A DNA stretch of 64,000 nucleotides, taken from the NCBI GenBank assembly GCA_011389745.1, contig JAABTQ010000013.1, positions 34,100 through 98,099 of the forward strand. The letters are read 5' to 3'. The position numbers and the translations under genes were made by a program. The notes under the pieces are model-generated. The model did no database searches. It worked only from the letters and a program-made list of their open reading frames with translations, and had not been told where the DNA came from. Positions 27,616 through 37,352 of the stretch are shown piece by piece; the stretch's first letter is position 1; each line of letters opens with the position of its first letter. This stretch comes from Desulfobacteraceae bacterium. Lineage in GTDB: Bacteria > Desulfobacterota > Desulfobacteria > Desulfobacterales > SKZT01.

Positions 27616-27955
27616 TGTTCAATTATCGATCTTGATTACTGACGACAGGGAGATTGCGGAACTCAACAGACAATATCTGGATCGAACAGGTCCGACAAAT
27701 GTGATTGCCTTTCCCATGAGGGAAGGCGAGTTTTCCGATATTGCCCCTGAGATATTGGGAGATGTGGTCATTTCCATTGAAACAACCGAGAGAGAGGCCA
27801 GGGAAGGTAACATGGAATTGGAAACAAGGTTCTGTGAACTGCTGATTCATGGAATTCTTCATTTACTTGGTTTTGATCATGAAAATGATGAGCAGCAGGC
27901 CCGTGAAATGGAAGAAAAAAGCCGGGTATTGCTGGTGTCGATTCAGAAGGGTTAA
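27515..27955 (+). CDS. ybeY: Endoribonuclease YbeY (rRNA maturation factor)
   Basis: A 146-residue zinc-dependent endoribonuclease with the UPF0054 signature H112-x3-H116-x5-H122 (HGILHLLGFDH). It trims 16S rRNA and takes part in ribosome quality control together with PhoH/YbeZ, encoded upstream. The frame opens at 27476, but the family N-terminus ('MEVLISNRQKK') and GGGAAAAG upstream support the ATG at 27515. Even so the gene overlaps the end of pgpH by 101 bases in another frame, which is unusually long for an operon overlap. Confidence 0.92.
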   Translation: MEVLISNRQKKRKIAIGKIRKMARDILNALDCHDVQLSILITDDREIAELNRQYLDRTGPTNVIAFPMREGEFSDIAPEILGDVVISIETTEREAREGNMELETRFCELLIHGILHLLGFDHENDEQQAREMEEKSRVLLVSIQKG

Positions 27956-28012
27956 ACTGAACCATTTGTTTCATCGGGTCGATCTAAAAGTAAAAAATCG
28001 GAAAAACGGATA

Positions 28013-28489
28013 ATGCAGGTTATCATTATTTCAACTTCTCTGTCACAAACCCATGAATTTGGAAAAATAATCGGTGCAAGGCTTAAGCCCGGCACTGTGA
28101 TACGTTTGATCGGTGATTTGGGTAGCGGAAAAACATCCATTGTGCAGGGAATTGCACAGGGTCTTGATGTTTCACCCCGGTATTATATTACAAGCCCGTC
28201 TTTTACACTGATTAATGAGTATCCCGGTCGCCACACTTTCTATCATGTCGATCTTTACCGGCTTGGGGATACGGTGGATTTCGAAGATATCGGACTTCTG
28301 GATATTCTTTTCGATGACGGTGTTGTGGCAATCGAATGGGCTGAAAAGCTTACTGAAGAACTGAAAAATGTTTTAACTATTCATTTGAGTATACTGGATG
28401 ACCAATCAAGAAAAATTCATATCATTTCATCTGAACCTGAAATCATAGATGTTTTAAAAAAACTTGAAAATCAGAATAAATTTCATTAA
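28013..28489 (+). CDS. tsaE: tRNA threonylcarbamoyladenosine biosynthesis ATPase TsaE
   Basis: A 158-residue P-loop protein with Walker A GDLGSGKT (34-41), the following 'TSPSFTLINEY' switch region, and 'HVDLYRL' and 'AIEWAEKL' motifs typical of TsaE/YjeE. It powers the TsaB-TsaD-TsaE complex that adds the threonylcarbamoyl group to A37 of ANN-decoding tRNAs. TsaB and TsaD are not in this window. It lies 57 bases after ybeY on the same strand, probably in the phoH-pgpH-ybeY-tsaE operon. CGGA provides a modest ribosome binding site. Confidence 0.93.
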   Translation: MQVIIISTSLSQTHEFGKIIGARLKPGTVIRLIGDLGSGKTSIVQGIAQGLDVSPRYYITSPSFTLINEYPGRHTFYHVDLYRLGDTVDFEDIGLLDILFDDGVVAIEWAEKLTEELKNVLTIHLSILDDQSRKIHIISSEPEIIDVLKKLENQNKFH

Positions 28490-28658
28490 AAGAAGATTTT
28501 TTAAAAAAGAGAGAAAAATTGATATGCTGCATGGTGTGGAAAAGATTGGTATTTGTCGTGGTATAAGATTTTTTTGTTAATTCAGGAACAGATGAAATCA
28601 TAAATCATTTTCGAACTTTTCCCCAAAATTCTCAGGTCTTGTTCTTCAAGGAGTAAAA

Positions 28659-29879
28659 ATGGCACTTATTGTTAAAAAATTTGGCGGAACTTCAGTGGGT
28701 AACCTGGCCAAAATAAGGAATGTGGCCAACCGCGTTATCAAATCTTACGATCAGGGCAATAATGTGGTAGTCATTTTATCGGCGATGGCCGGCGTTACAG
28801 ATGGATTGATCAAACTTGCAAAACAGATAACGGATACCCCGCAGAAACGAGAACTGGATGCCTTGATGGCTACAGGTGAGCAGACCACGGCGGCGCTTTT
28901 AGCCATTATACTTCAGTCCATGGGTTACAAGGCTCAATCGTTGTTGGGTTTTCAAGCGGAGGTTCGTACTGATTGTGCATTCGGGAATGCCCGGATTATA
29001 GATATAGGCGCCAATCGGATAAAAACGTTGCTTGAAAACCGGTATATCGTGGTGGTGGCCGGTTTCCAGGGTAGTGATCTGGAAGGTAACATTACCACTT
29101 TGGGACGGGGTGGTTCGGATACTTCCGCAGTGGCCATAGCCGCCGCGCTTAAAGCGGATTGTTGTGAAATTTATACCGATGTTGACGGCGTTTACACCGC
29201 GGATCCCAATATCTGCAAGCATGCAAGGAAACTGGAAAAAATCACGTTTGATGAAATGCTTGAAATGGCCAGTCTGGGTGCGAAGGTGCTTCAGATCCGT
29301 TCTGTGGAATTTGCCAAGAAATATGATGTCCCCGTGCATGTAAGATCATCATTTTCCGAAGAGGAGGGAACCATGGTTATTAGTGAAGAAAATGGAATGG
29401 AACGTTTGATTGTCACTGGTGTTACTTATAAAAAAGATGAAGCGCGCATTACAATGAAAAAAGTACCGGACCAGCCCGGTATTGCCGCAAAGATTTTTAC
29501 ACCCATCGCCGGGGCCGGCATTAACGTGGACATGATTATCCAAAACACGCGCCAGGGCGGTCAGACAGACCTGACATTCACCGTACCCAGAGATGATTTT
29601 AAGCACGCTATGGAGATTGGAAGAAGTGTGGCAAAGGAGATCAGCGCTGAAGATGTCATCGGAGATGATGGGATCGCAAAGGTTTCGGTTACCGGTGTAG
29701 GGATGAAAAATCACTCGGGAGTGGCCTCCAAGATGTTTTCCACGCTGGCCAGTGAAAATATTAACATATTGTTGATCAGCACATCTGAGATTCGAATCTC
29801 GTGCATTGTTGCTGAAAAACATGTAGAGCTGGCGGTTCGTGCCCTTCACACGGCTTTCGGCCTTGACAAAACAGAATAG
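28659..29879 (+). CDS. lysC: Aspartate kinase
   Basis: A 406-residue monofunctional aspartokinase that phosphorylates L-aspartate, the entry to Lys, Thr, Met and diaminopimelate synthesis. The amino-acid kinase domain (about 1-230) begins with the signature [11 protein letters not shown] and holds '[16 protein letters not shown]' and '[12 protein letters not shown]'. Two ACT domains (about 265-400) provide allosteric control, most likely by lysine and/or threonine. AAGGAG precedes the ATG. The 169-base upstream spacer has no lysine-riboswitch core that I can recognise, so control appears to be at the protein level or by an undetected promoter element. Confidence 0.95.
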   Translation: MALIVKKFGGTSVGNLAKIRNVANRVIKSYDQGNNVVVILSAMAGVTDGLIKLAKQITDTPQKRELDALMATGEQTTAALLAIILQSMGYKAQSLLGFQAEVRTDCAFGNARIIDIGANRIKTLLENRYIVVVAGFQGSDLEGNITTLGRGGSDTSAVAIAAALKADCCEIYTDVDGVYTADPNICKHARKLEKITFDEMLEMASLGAKVLQIRSVEFAKKYDVPVHVRSSFSEEEGTMVISEENGMERLIVTGVTYKKDEARITMKKVPDQPGIAAKIFTPIAGAGINVDMIIQNTRQGGQTDLTFTVPRDDFKHAMEIGRSVAKEISAEDVIGDDGIAKVSVTGVGMKNHSGVASKMFSTLASENINILLISTSEIRISCIVAEKHVELAVRALHTAFGLDKTE

Positions 29880-29894
29880 TGTTCTTTGAAGGCT

Positions 29895-29990
29895 ATGAAA
29901 GGTTTTTCCCCGGATCAGATGATTTTAGCGCTCATCTTAGGAACGATCATGCTGGCCCTTTTCGTATGGAGATCTTTTTGTCTCTATTAA
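29895..29990 (+). pseudogene. 31-codon membrane ORF, possible SLC13 permease remnant
   Basis: A short frame between lysC and aroE encodes one transmembrane segment. The string 'QMILALILGTIMLALFVW' strongly recalls the first helix of SLC13/DASS-type permeases, whose genes begin in this way and then run for hundreds of codons. Here it stops after 31 codons. It could be the stub of a deleted transporter gene or a genuine small membrane protein. Only a weak Shine-Dalgarno (GAAGG, 29888-29892) is visible, too close to the ATG. Confidence 0.35.
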
Positions 29991-30011
29991 AGAATTTACC
30001 AGGGAGATATT

Positions 30012-30878
30012 ATGAAAACGGCCGGAACAATCGGTACCGGTACCCAACTATGTGCCGTGATCGGTAATCCGATCGCTCACAGTCTTTCACCTGCAATACA
30101 TAACGCCGCCTATGAGAATTTGGGTCTGGATTTCGTTTACCTCGCGTTCCGGGTGGAGGATGTCCAAAGTGCCTTGGCTGGTATGCGGGCTTTTGAAAAT
30201 TTCAGGGGCATGAGTGTGACGATTCCCCATAAGATCGAAATCATGAAATATTTGGATCAGATTGCAGAGACGGATCTGGCAATTGGTTCCATAAACACGG
30301 TGATTAATGAGAAGGGAAAACTTTTCGGTCTCGGCACTGACGGTCCCGGCGCATTAAAAGCCTTGACTGATGCCGACGCAGACATTGATGGTCAAAATGT
30401 ATTATTGTTGGGTTCCGGGGGCGCGGCCAGAGCGATTGCCTTTACTCTTGCCCAAAAGACCCGTCTGAATCAACTGGCGATTTTGGATATAGACGAAGTG
30501 ATGCTTAAGGGATTGGTGTCTGATTTAAAGGCAGGCACGAAAGCCCGGATCATGCCGGGCTTGCTTGGCCATGATACCCTTGTCGTAGCTATGAAGACCG
30601 CGGATATCATTATTCACTGCACTCCTGTCGGCATGCACCCCAATGAGGATGTCTCCCTGATTCCTCCAACGCTTTATCGCCATGAGCAGGTTGTCTTGGA
30701 CATTGTTTATACGCCTCTTGAAACCAAACTGCTTTTTGAGGCCAGGGAACACGGTTTAAAAGTCATTTCCGGTATTAACATGTTTATCAACCAGGCGGTT
30801 TTACAATTCGAACACTTTACCGGAGTTGAGGCGCCGGTTGAAAGAATGCGTCAGGTTGTCATGGAGTATTTGAAATGA
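30012..30878 (+). CDS. aroE: Shikimate dehydrogenase
   Basis: A 288-residue NADP-dependent enzyme reducing 3-dehydroshikimate to shikimate in aromatic amino-acid synthesis. The substrate domain carries 'IGNPIAHSLSPAIHN', 'SVTIPHK' (catalytic Lys) and 'GSINTV'. The nucleotide domain carries 'LLLGSGGAARAIAF'. The C-terminal 'SGINMFINQAVLQFE' motif holds the conserved Gln. AGGGAG lies just upstream. The stop overlaps the start of aroK by four bases (ATGA), so the two steps of the shikimate pathway are translationally coupled. Confidence 0.95.
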   Translation: MKTAGTIGTGTQLCAVIGNPIAHSLSPAIHNAAYENLGLDFVYLAFRVEDVQSALAGMRAFENFRGMSVTIPHKIEIMKYLDQIAETDLAIGSINTVINEKGKLFGLGTDGPGALKALTDADADIDGQNVLLLGSGGAARAIAFTLAQKTRLNQLAILDIDEVMLKGLVSDLKAGTKARIMPGLLGHDTLVVAMKTADIIIHCTPVGMHPNEDVSLIPPTLYRHEQVVLDIVYTPLETKLLFEAREHGLKVISGINMFINQAVLQFEHFTGVEAPVERMRQVVMEYLK

Positions 30879-31396
30879 TTAATATTGTTCTGATCGGGTA
30901 TCGCGGTACCGGCAAAAGCGTGGTGGGAGAGATTCTCGGAAACCGACTTGGGATGAATTGCGTCGGGACGGATAGAAGAATAGTTGAAACGGCAGGTATG
31001 TCAATTCCGGAAATTGTTGAAAAATATGGGTGGTCCGGATTTCGTGATATGGAATCAGAAGTGGTCCGGCAATTATCCCAATATGATCATCTGATTATTG
31101 ATACCGGCGGTGGGGTCATTGAACGACCGGAAAATATCAGATGGTTAAAGGTGAATAGCTACATATTTTGGCTAAAAGCGTCGGTGGAAAGGATTATCGC
31201 TCGAATCCAGAATGACACTCAAAGGCCATCCCTGACTGAAGGCAAGACTTTTATTGAAGAAGTCGGCGAAATACTGAAGCAAAGACTACCCAAATACAAA
31301 ATGGCCGCTCAATTCGAAATCAATACGGATCATCTTACACCGGATCAGGTCGCCGACAGGATCATACATACGGTGAATGAATTTGAAGAAGACTAA
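30875..31396 (+). CDS. aroK: Shikimate kinase
   Basis: A 173-residue P-loop kinase (Walker A GYRGTGKS, residues 8-15) converting shikimate to shikimate-3-phosphate. Family motifs 'GTDRRIVE', 'FRDMESEVV' and 'DTGGGVIERPEN' bind substrate. It is coupled to aroE by the ATGA overlap, and its own 3' end overlaps the PBP1B start by 20 bases, so aroE-aroK-mrcB look co-transcribed. Confidence 0.94.
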   Translation: MINIVLIGYRGTGKSVVGEILGNRLGMNCVGTDRRIVETAGMSIPEIVEKYGWSGFRDMESEVVRQLSQYDHLIIDTGGGVIERPENIRWLKVNSYIFWLKASVERIIARIQNDTQRPSLTEGKTFIEEVGEILKQRLPKYKMAAQFEINTDHLTPDQVADRIIHTVNEFEED

Positions 31397-33746
31397 AAAG
31401 AAAAAAACGAAAAAATCGAGTCAAAAACCCCGGCGCTGGACAGTCCGGTTATTTTTGACCCTTTTGCTGATTTTGTGCATGGTGATGGTGGTCTATGTTT
31501 TTTTTCTGAGCATGCTTGCTAAATACAAATTCGCAGGGAAAACATGGGACCTTCCCGCCCGCATATACGCCCGTCCATTAGAGCTTTATCCCGGCATGAA
31601 AAGTGATGCAAAAGGCATTGAAGCGGAACTTGTTATGATGCAGTACCGGCATGTGGATCGTATAGATGGGACTGGAAGTTTTTCCCGCTCAGGCAATACA
31701 TTTACTATTTTTAGCAGGGATTTCGATTTCGGCGATGACCATATCCCTTCGCAGAAAATCAGGTTGTCTGTTCAAAACGGAAAAATCATCATGTTGAATG
31801 ATTTGGAAACCGGCGACCCCCTTACCCTTATCCGTCTGGACCCGGCGCATATCGGAAGTTTTTATCCCACTCATAATCAGGATCGGCTCTGGGTGAAAAT
31901 TGAAGAGGTATCACCTTTGTTGACCCAGACCATACTGGCGGTGGAAGATCGCGATTTTTATCAACATTACGGGGTGAAGCCCATGTCCATTATCAGGGCT
32001 TTGATGGTCAATTTCAGGGAAGGGAGAACAGTTCAGGGTGGGAGCACTCTTACCCAGCAACTGATCAAAAACCTTTTTTTAACACATGACCAAAGTTACA
32101 AAAGAAAATTTGACGAAGCAATTATGGCTCTGAGTTTGGAGCTGAGCTATGAAAAAGAACAGATTCTCGAGGCTTATCTTAACGAAGTCTATATGGGGCA
32201 GGACGGTAACAGGTCCATTCATGGCTTTGGTATGGCCAGTCGTTTTTATTTTGAACGATCTATACAAGACCTACGTCCTAAGGAAATCGCTTTGTTGGTG
32301 GGGTTGCTCAAAGGACCTTCCTATTATGATCCCCGGCGTCATCCGGAACGGGCAATTCAGAGGCGTAATACAGTTTTGCAGATGATGCTTGATCAGAAAC
32401 TTATTCGACAGGATGTGGCGGACAATTCTATGAAATCATCCTTAGGCGTCATTCCTAAACCGCCTTCGGGTAACTCACGTTTTCCGGCATTCCTGGATCT
32501 TGTCAAACGCAGTTTGCTTGAAGAATATCCAGAGGAGGAGCTGCGCTCAGAAGGTCTGAAAATATTTACCTCGTTTGATCCTCAGATTCAATTTACTGCG
32601 GAAAAATCCGTAAGTTTCCAATTGGATGCCATTGAAAAACGGCATGGACTGCCCGCTGGTGAACTTGAGGCGGCAATGGTTGTTACTTCTACAGGGTCCA
32701 ATGAGGTGTTGGCTTTTATCGGAGGTAGGAAACCGGATGTTGAGGGTTTTAACCGTTCGCTTGATGCCCGGCGCTCAATCGGTTCTCTGGTAAAACCCGC
32801 AGTGTATCTTACTGCTTTGCAATCTCCTAAGTTATACACACTCATTACCCCTCTTGATGATAGTGAACTCCGGATCAAAATGCGTAAAAACGACTATTGG
32901 TCGCCCCGGAATTATGACCGCCAATATCATGGAAGAGTACTGCTATACAAAGCATTGGCCCATTCTTACAATATCGCCACTGTTCGGCTTGGTATCAATG
33001 TTGGCCTGGAAAATGTGTTCGAAACTATACGCAAGCTTGGGGTTGACCAACAATTTGAGCCGTTTCCATCGGCACTTTTAGGGACAATGTCCATGTCGGT
33101 TCTTGAAGTTTCCCATATGTACCAGACGCTGGCTTCGGGCGGATTCTATTCCCCGGTAAGAGCAATCCAGGCTGTATATACTCCGGATGGAACCCCATTA
33201 CAGCGCTATCCACTGACTGTCAGTCAAAATATCGACAGCGGATCCGTTTATTTATTGAGCAAGGCTTTGCAGGCCGTTGTGGTTGAGGGAACCGCAGTCT
33301 CTTTGAATAAAATCTTACCGGGCAATATTGGTGCAGCCGGCAAAACAGGCACCACAGATGATCTCAGAGACAGTTGGTTTGCCGGTTTTACCGGAAAGCA
33401 TCTGGCGGTGGTTTGGGTCGGTCGGGATGACAACAGGCCTTGCGCCCTTACCGGATCTTCAGGTGCACTGCAGGTATGGGGGCATTTAATCTCCAATATC
33501 TCCACTGCTCCACTAAACCTGACACAACCCGACAATGTCAGATGGGTCGTTGTGGATCCGGAAACGGGTTTTCAAACAAAGGAATTATGTCCGGGAGCCA
33601 TGTCAATCCCGTTTATTGAGGGTTCGGAACCCCGGCAAATGAATTCCTGTGTCCAGGCGGAGAAACACAGGATTGAACCATTTTCACAGGACAGACCGCC
33701 GAGGTCGAAACCTTCATTTTTGGATCAAATAAGAGGTTTATTTTAA
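31377..33746 (+). CDS. mrcB: Penicillin-binding protein 1B (bifunctional class A PBP)
   Basis: A 789-residue peptidoglycan synthase. It has a short basic cytoplasmic tail (Lys-rich, residues 3-20), a membrane anchor (about 24-46), and a UB2H-like segment (about 60-150; 'WDLPARIYARPLELYPG' is typical of PBP1B). The GT51 glycosyltransferase has catalytic E190 in VEDRDFYQHYG. The transpeptidase has nucleophile S470 (SLVK), an SxN motif in SYNIA, and KTGT from K656. Polymerises and cross-links cell wall in the periplasm. The UB2H region in E. coli binds the activator LpoB; here an LpoA-like lipoprotein (19841-21784) and the TPR lipoprotein directly downstream are possible partners, by inference only. 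Confidence 0.94.
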   Translation: MNLKKTKKKKTKKSSQKPRRWTVRLFLTLLLILCMVMVVYVFFLSMLAKYKFAGKTWDLPARIYARPLELYPGMKSDAKGIEAELVMMQYRHVDRIDGTGSFSRSGNTFTIFSRDFDFGDDHIPSQKIRLSVQNGKIIMLNDLETGDPLTLIRLDPAHIGSFYPTHNQDRLWVKIEEVSPLLTQTILAVEDRDFYQHYGVKPMSIIRALMVNFREGRTVQGGSTLTQQLIKNLFLTHDQSYKRKFDEAIMALSLELSYEKEQILEAYLNEVYMGQDGNRSIHGFGMASRFYFERSIQDLRPKEIALLVGLLKGPSYYDPRRHPERAIQRRNTVLQMMLDQKLIRQDVADNSMKSSLGVIPKPPSGNSRFPAFLDLVKRSLLEEYPEEELRSEGLKIFTSFDPQIQFTAEKSVSFQLDAIEKRHGLPAGELEAAMVVTSTGSNEVLAFIGGRKPDVEGFNRSLDARRSIGSLVKPAVYLTALQSPKLYTLITPLDDSELRIKMRKNDYWSPRNYDRQYHGRVLLYKALAHSYNIATVRLGINVGLENVFETIRKLGVDQQFEPFPSALLGTMSMSVLEVSHMYQTLASGGFYSPVRAIQAVYTPDGTPLQRYPLTVSQNIDSGSVYLLSKALQAVVVEGTAVSLNKILPGNIGAAGKTGTTDDLRDSWFAGFTGKHLAVVWVGRDDNRPCALTGSSGALQVWGHLISNISTAPLNLTQPDNVRWVVVDPETGFQTKELCPGAMSIPFIEGSEPRQMNSCVQAEKHRIEPFSQDRPPRSKPSFLDQIRGLF

Positions 33747-34378
33747 TGAATATTTGTCGCGTGGTTTTTTTGGTGACTTTTCTGGCCGGCTTCATCTTGT
33801 CAGGGTGTGCCGCACCTGTTTATAAATATCCGCCAAAAAGTTCTGAGCCGGTATATGACCAACAGGGAAGACCTGTGGGTTCGTCCCCTGGCAGTCCCTT
33901 TCCTTCGTCCGATCAGCAAATACATCAACCACGGGCACCTTATGAAACATCAAAGGATGATCCTTCGGCTGTGCTCCAAAAGCCTCCGGTTTCTCCCCCC
34001 CGTATTGGATCAGATGTTCATGCCGATTCAGCATCCTCGGATGACTATCTGTTGGCAGCGGTTTCTTCCCTGGAAAATCAATCTGAGCAACTGCTTGCCC
34101 AGGGAAGAACAGATCAGGCTTTTACTACGGCGGAGCGAGCCATTCGTATGGATCCGGCCAATGCAAAACTCTGGAATCTTCTGGCACGAATTCAGTTGGA
34201 GCGGGGCAATTACAGCCAGGCTGAGCAATTATCGAGAAAATCTAATTTCCTTGCTAAAAATGACAAGCGTTTACAGGCTGAAAACTGGCGAATCATCGTA
34301 AAAGCTCTTCATGAAAATGGCCGGACTATCGAGGCGGAAAGGGCTTTGCAAAAGGCTATGGAACTGGAAAAAGATTAG
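33746..34378 (+). CDS. TPR-containing lipoprotein
   Basis: A 210-residue predicted lipoprotein (lipobox LSGC, acylated Cys about residue 17). A Pro/Ser-rich linker (about 25-90) is followed by tetratricopeptide-like helices (about 95-205: 'QLLAQGRTDQAFTTAERAIRMDP', 'LWNLLARIQLERGNYSQAEQ'). It begins in the stop codon of the PBP1B gene (TAATG), so it is translationally coupled and may be an envelope partner of that enzyme, a role that outer-membrane lipoproteins play for PBP1A/1B in other bacteria. No direct evidence for this. Its last four bases overlap the convergent nrdG gene. Confidence 0.7.
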   Translation: MNICRVVFLVTFLAGFILSGCAAPVYKYPPKSSEPVYDQQGRPVGSSPGSPFPSSDQQIHQPRAPYETSKDDPSAVLQKPPVSPPRIGSDVHADSASSDDYLLAAVSSLENQSEQLLAQGRTDQAFTTAERAIRMDPANAKLWNLLARIQLERGNYSQAEQLSRKSNFLAKNDKRLQAENWRIIVKALHENGRTIEAERALQKAMELEKD

Positions 34379-35076
34379 CGGACAATACAAGATTGAACCC
34401 AGGGTTTTGCAATGGATTCCAGTACAGCCATTTCCTGTATATTTAAACCGGCATCAGCGTTGAACCGGAAAAATTCGGGCTGAAGGACTTTGTCATTTCT
34501 AAAATGTTGAAGTGCATATAGCATGGAACCATCAATTAACCTGGAGATGTTTTGAATGACGTTTTCGTTCACCAATGGTTTAATACATGTGGTCCGAAAC
34601 TCGTAGTTAATCGATGACTCCATGATGATTTGAATGCTCTTTAAGATACTATTCGGGTTGAATCCGGCATTGGTAAAAGAAAAATATTTGAAAGGGTCTG
34701 TTTTGATATCCATAGCAATATAATCCACCAGTCCCTCCTTGATAAGTTTTTGGATCACTTGCGGGCGGCTTCCGTTGGTATCAATCTTGATAGGAAAACC
34801 CGATTCTTTGAGCTTGTCGCAGAGAGTGAAAAGACCGTTGTGAATTGTGGGCTCTCCTCCGGAGATAACCACGCCGTCTAAAAACCCTTTTCGCTTTTTT
34901 AAAAATTCAAGTACCCAGCTTTCATTGAGAAAGGCCGGACAATCCGACCGGCCTTTCACAAGTTCAGGATTGTGACAGTATGGGCATCGGAAGTTGCATC
35001 CGGAAAGAAACAAAACCGCGCTGACTTTTCCGGGAAAATCAATGAATGAATTTTTTTGTATTCCGCCCAGAAACAT
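34375..35076 (-). CDS. nrdG: Anaerobic ribonucleoside-triphosphate reductase activating protein
   Basis: A 233-residue radical SAM activase with the cluster motif C27-x3-C31-x2-C34 (GCNFRCPYCHN) and the 'ISGGEPTIH' motif. It generates the glycyl radical on NrdD under anoxic conditions. The frame can be extended to 35157, but the ATG at 35076 with AAAAGGA upstream gives the normal N-terminus 'FLGGIQKNSFIDFPGK'. It lies 40 bases downstream of nrdD, clearly the same operon and under the same promoter. Confidence 0.93.
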   Translation of the reverse strand: MFLGGIQKNSFIDFPGKVSAVLFLSGCNFRCPYCHNPELVKGRSDCPAFLNESWVLEFLKKRKGFLDGVVISGGEPTIHNGLFTLCDKLKESGFPIKIDTNGSRPQVIQKLIKEGLVDYIAMDIKTDPFKYFSFTNAGFNPNSILKSIQIIMESSINYEFRTTCIKPLVNENVIQNISRLIDGSMLYALQHFRNDKVLQPEFFRFNADAGLNIQEMAVLESIAKPWVQSCIVR

Positions 35077-35116
35077 TTTTTTTTCCTTTTGGATGAGATG
35101 TACCAAGGTTATCGGT

Positions 35117-37237
35117 TTAAACCGCTTTTTGATGACGGGGTTGTTCAGTGGTGACACTGAATGTTTTTCTCATGACAAATTCGGATTGTTTACCATCATT
35201 CCACTGTTTTACAGGTCTGAGATAACCCACTACCCTGGAGTAAACCTCGGTTTCTTGCCGGCAAGTCGGGCAAATTGCTTTTTCACCGCTGAGATACCCA
35301 TGTGATGGGCAAACGCTGAATGTGGGCGAAAGTGTAAAATATGGAAGTCGATAATTGGAGGCGACTTTACGCACGAATTGTTTGACGGTTTCAGTATCAC
35401 TGATTTGTTCGCCCAAAAAAATGTGAAGAACAGTCCCTCCTGTGTATTTTGTCTGGAGTTTATCCTGGAGTTCAAGAGTTTCAAAAATGTCATCGGTATA
35501 ATTTACCGGAAGCTGTGTCGAATTGGTGTAGTAAGGGGCTGCACCTTTTATTATCTGATCTTCATTGGCGCAAAGAATGTCCCCAAAACGCTTTTTGTCA
35601 AGCATGGCCAGTCGGAAGGAGGTTCCCTCGGCAGGGGTTGCCTCGAGGTTGAAAAGATCTCCGGTGTGTTCCTGAGCTTCTGTTATGCGGTTGCGCATAA
35701 AATCCATTACCTCTAATGCAAATGCCTGCCCAACCGGGCTTCCGATATTTTCACCCAGAAAATTCATGCAGGCTTCGTTCATGCCGATAATACCAACCGT
35801 AGAAAAATGGTTTTTCCAGAAAAAGCCGGTCCGTGTTTTAACATCCCTTAGATAAAACATTGAATACGGATAAAGATTTTTTTCTGTAAATTTTTCCAGA
35901 ACCTTTCTTTTAATATTTAAACTTTTTACAGCCAGATCAAAATGTTCTTTCAGATTTGCAAAAAACTCCTCCCGGGTGTGGCTGATATAACTGATCCGAG
36001 GCAAATTCAGGGTCACGACACCGATTGATCCGGTCAATGGATTCGCTCCGAAAAGCCCGCCACCCCTTTTCAAAAGCTCACGGTTGTCAAGCCGAAGGCG
36101 ACAGCACATGGATCGGGCATCCTCAGGGGACATGTCTGAATTGATGTAATTGGAAAAATAGGGAATACCGTATTTGCCGGTCATTTTCCAGATCTTGTCC
36201 AGTCTGGGATTACCCCAGTCAAAATCCTTCGTCAGATTATACGTGGGAATGGGGAAAGTAAATACCCGCCCCTTGGCGTCACCTTCCATCATAACTTCCG
36301 CAAACGCTTCGTTGATCATATCCATTTCCGGTTGAAACTCTCCGTAAACAATTTCAAGCTCTTTTCCTCCCACAATCGCCGGTTGGTCTTTGATCGTGGA
36401 AGGCACAATCAGGTCCATGGTGATATTGGTAAAAGGAGTCTGGAATCCTACTCTTGTAGGAATATTGATGTTAAACACAAACTCCTGAAGAGCTTGTTTG
36501 ACTTCAGAATAATCCAAATTATCGTAACGCACAAAAGGCGCCAGAAGCGTATCAAAGTTTGAAATGGCCTGAGCCCCCGCTGCCTCGCCCTGAAGCGTGT
36601 AGAAAAAATTGACAATCTGCCCCAGTGCGGAGCGAAGATGCTTGGGAGGTGCGCTTTCCACTTTTCCCTCAACCCCTTTGAATCCTTGACAGAGAAGGTC
36701 TTTAAGATCCCATCCCACACAATAGACCGACAAAAGACTCAGGTCGTGAAGATGTATGTCCCCGTTTCTGTGAGCCTCCCGGATTTCAGGCGGATAGATC
36801 TGGTTTAACCAGTATTCGGAGGTCACATCTGAGGAAATGTAATTGTTCAAACCCTGAAGAGAATAGCACATATTGCTGTTTTCTTTGATTTTCCAGTCCA
36901 GTTTGCTGATATAATGTTCAACCAGGTCAACATTGGCTTTGGTAGTGATGGCCCTGATCCGGGCATGCTGCTCTCTGTAAAGGATATATGCCTTGGCAGT
37001 TTTATAATAGGGAGAGTCCAGAAGCACACGCTCCACAATATCCTGAATTTCTTCGACTTCAGGCGTTACCCCCAGACGAAGCTCATGGGCAAGTGTCAGC
37101 ACTTTTAAGGTAAGCTTTCGGGCATCTCTTTCCTCGAATTCGCCCGTGGCATTTCCCGCTTTGGCAATAGCTGCGGTGATTTTCTGCGAATCAAATGCCA
37201 CTACTCTTCCGTCACGTTTCTTTATATTCTCAAACAT
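35117..37237 (-). CDS. nrdD: Anaerobic ribonucleoside-triphosphate reductase (class III)
   Basis: A 706-residue glycyl-radical enzyme reducing ribonucleoside triphosphates to deoxy forms without oxygen. N-terminal ATP-cone (about 3-95, 'KRDGRVVAFDSQKI') gives allosteric control. The barrel holds the conserved cysteines (e.g. SVYCVGWD and MCCRLRLDN). A C-terminal metal site (FSVCPSHGYL and CPTC) precedes the glycyl-radical loop 'VVGYLRPVKQWNDGK'. Start: a GTG at 37246 is possible, but TAAGGTG is properly placed for the ATG at 37237. Expression is probably repressed by NrdR: two NrdR boxes flank and overlap the promoter elements at 37323-37375. Confidence 0.95.
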   Translation of the reverse strand: MFENIKKRDGRVVAFDSQKITAAIAKAGNATGEFEERDARKLTLKVLTLAHELRLGVTPEVEEIQDIVERVLLDSPYYKTAKAYILYREQHARIRAITTKANVDLVEHYISKLDWKIKENSNMCYSLQGLNNYISSDVTSEYWLNQIYPPEIREAHRNGDIHLHDLSLLSVYCVGWDLKDLLCQGFKGVEGKVESAPPKHLRSALGQIVNFFYTLQGEAAGAQAISNFDTLLAPFVRYDNLDYSEVKQALQEFVFNINIPTRVGFQTPFTNITMDLIVPSTIKDQPAIVGGKELEIVYGEFQPEMDMINEAFAEVMMEGDAKGRVFTFPIPTYNLTKDFDWGNPRLDKIWKMTGKYGIPYFSNYINSDMSPEDARSMCCRLRLDNRELLKRGGGLFGANPLTGSIGVVTLNLPRISYISHTREEFFANLKEHFDLAVKSLNIKRKVLEKFTEKNLYPYSMFYLRDVKTRTGFFWKNHFSTVGIIGMNEACMNFLGENIGSPVGQAFALEVMDFMRNRITEAQEHTGDLFNLEATPAEGTSFRLAMLDKKRFGDILCANEDQIIKGAAPYYTNSTQLPVNYTDDIFETLELQDKLQTKYTGGTVLHIFLGEQISDTETVKQFVRKVASNYRLPYFTLSPTFSVCPSHGYLSGEKAICPTCRQETEVYSRVVGYLRPVKQWNDGKQSEFVMRKTFSVTTEQPRHQKAV

Positions 37238-37322
37238 GGATGTCACCTTAAAAATAAGTTTTGTTGTTTTTAATAGCTGTTGTTATGGATTTTAAAATGC
37301 TGGTTCCAGCTGGAATGAAAAA

Positions 37323-37352
37323 TTAATATCACAATATATTGTTATGTGTCAA
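37323..37352 (-). promoter_or_regulatory. nrdDG promoter (extended -10)
   Basis: On the minus strand the -35 is TTGACA (plus 37347-37352) and, after 18 bases, the -10 is TATTAA (plus 37323-37328) preceded by TGA, an extended -10. The transcript would start near 37316, leaving a leader of about 80 bases to the nrdD ATG. NrdR box 1 occupies the spacer. Confidence 0.65.

Noticed and set aside
28490..28658. Possible lysine riboswitch upstream of lysC
   Set aside because: The region is AT-rich and lacks the conserved lysine-box core and a terminator hairpin.
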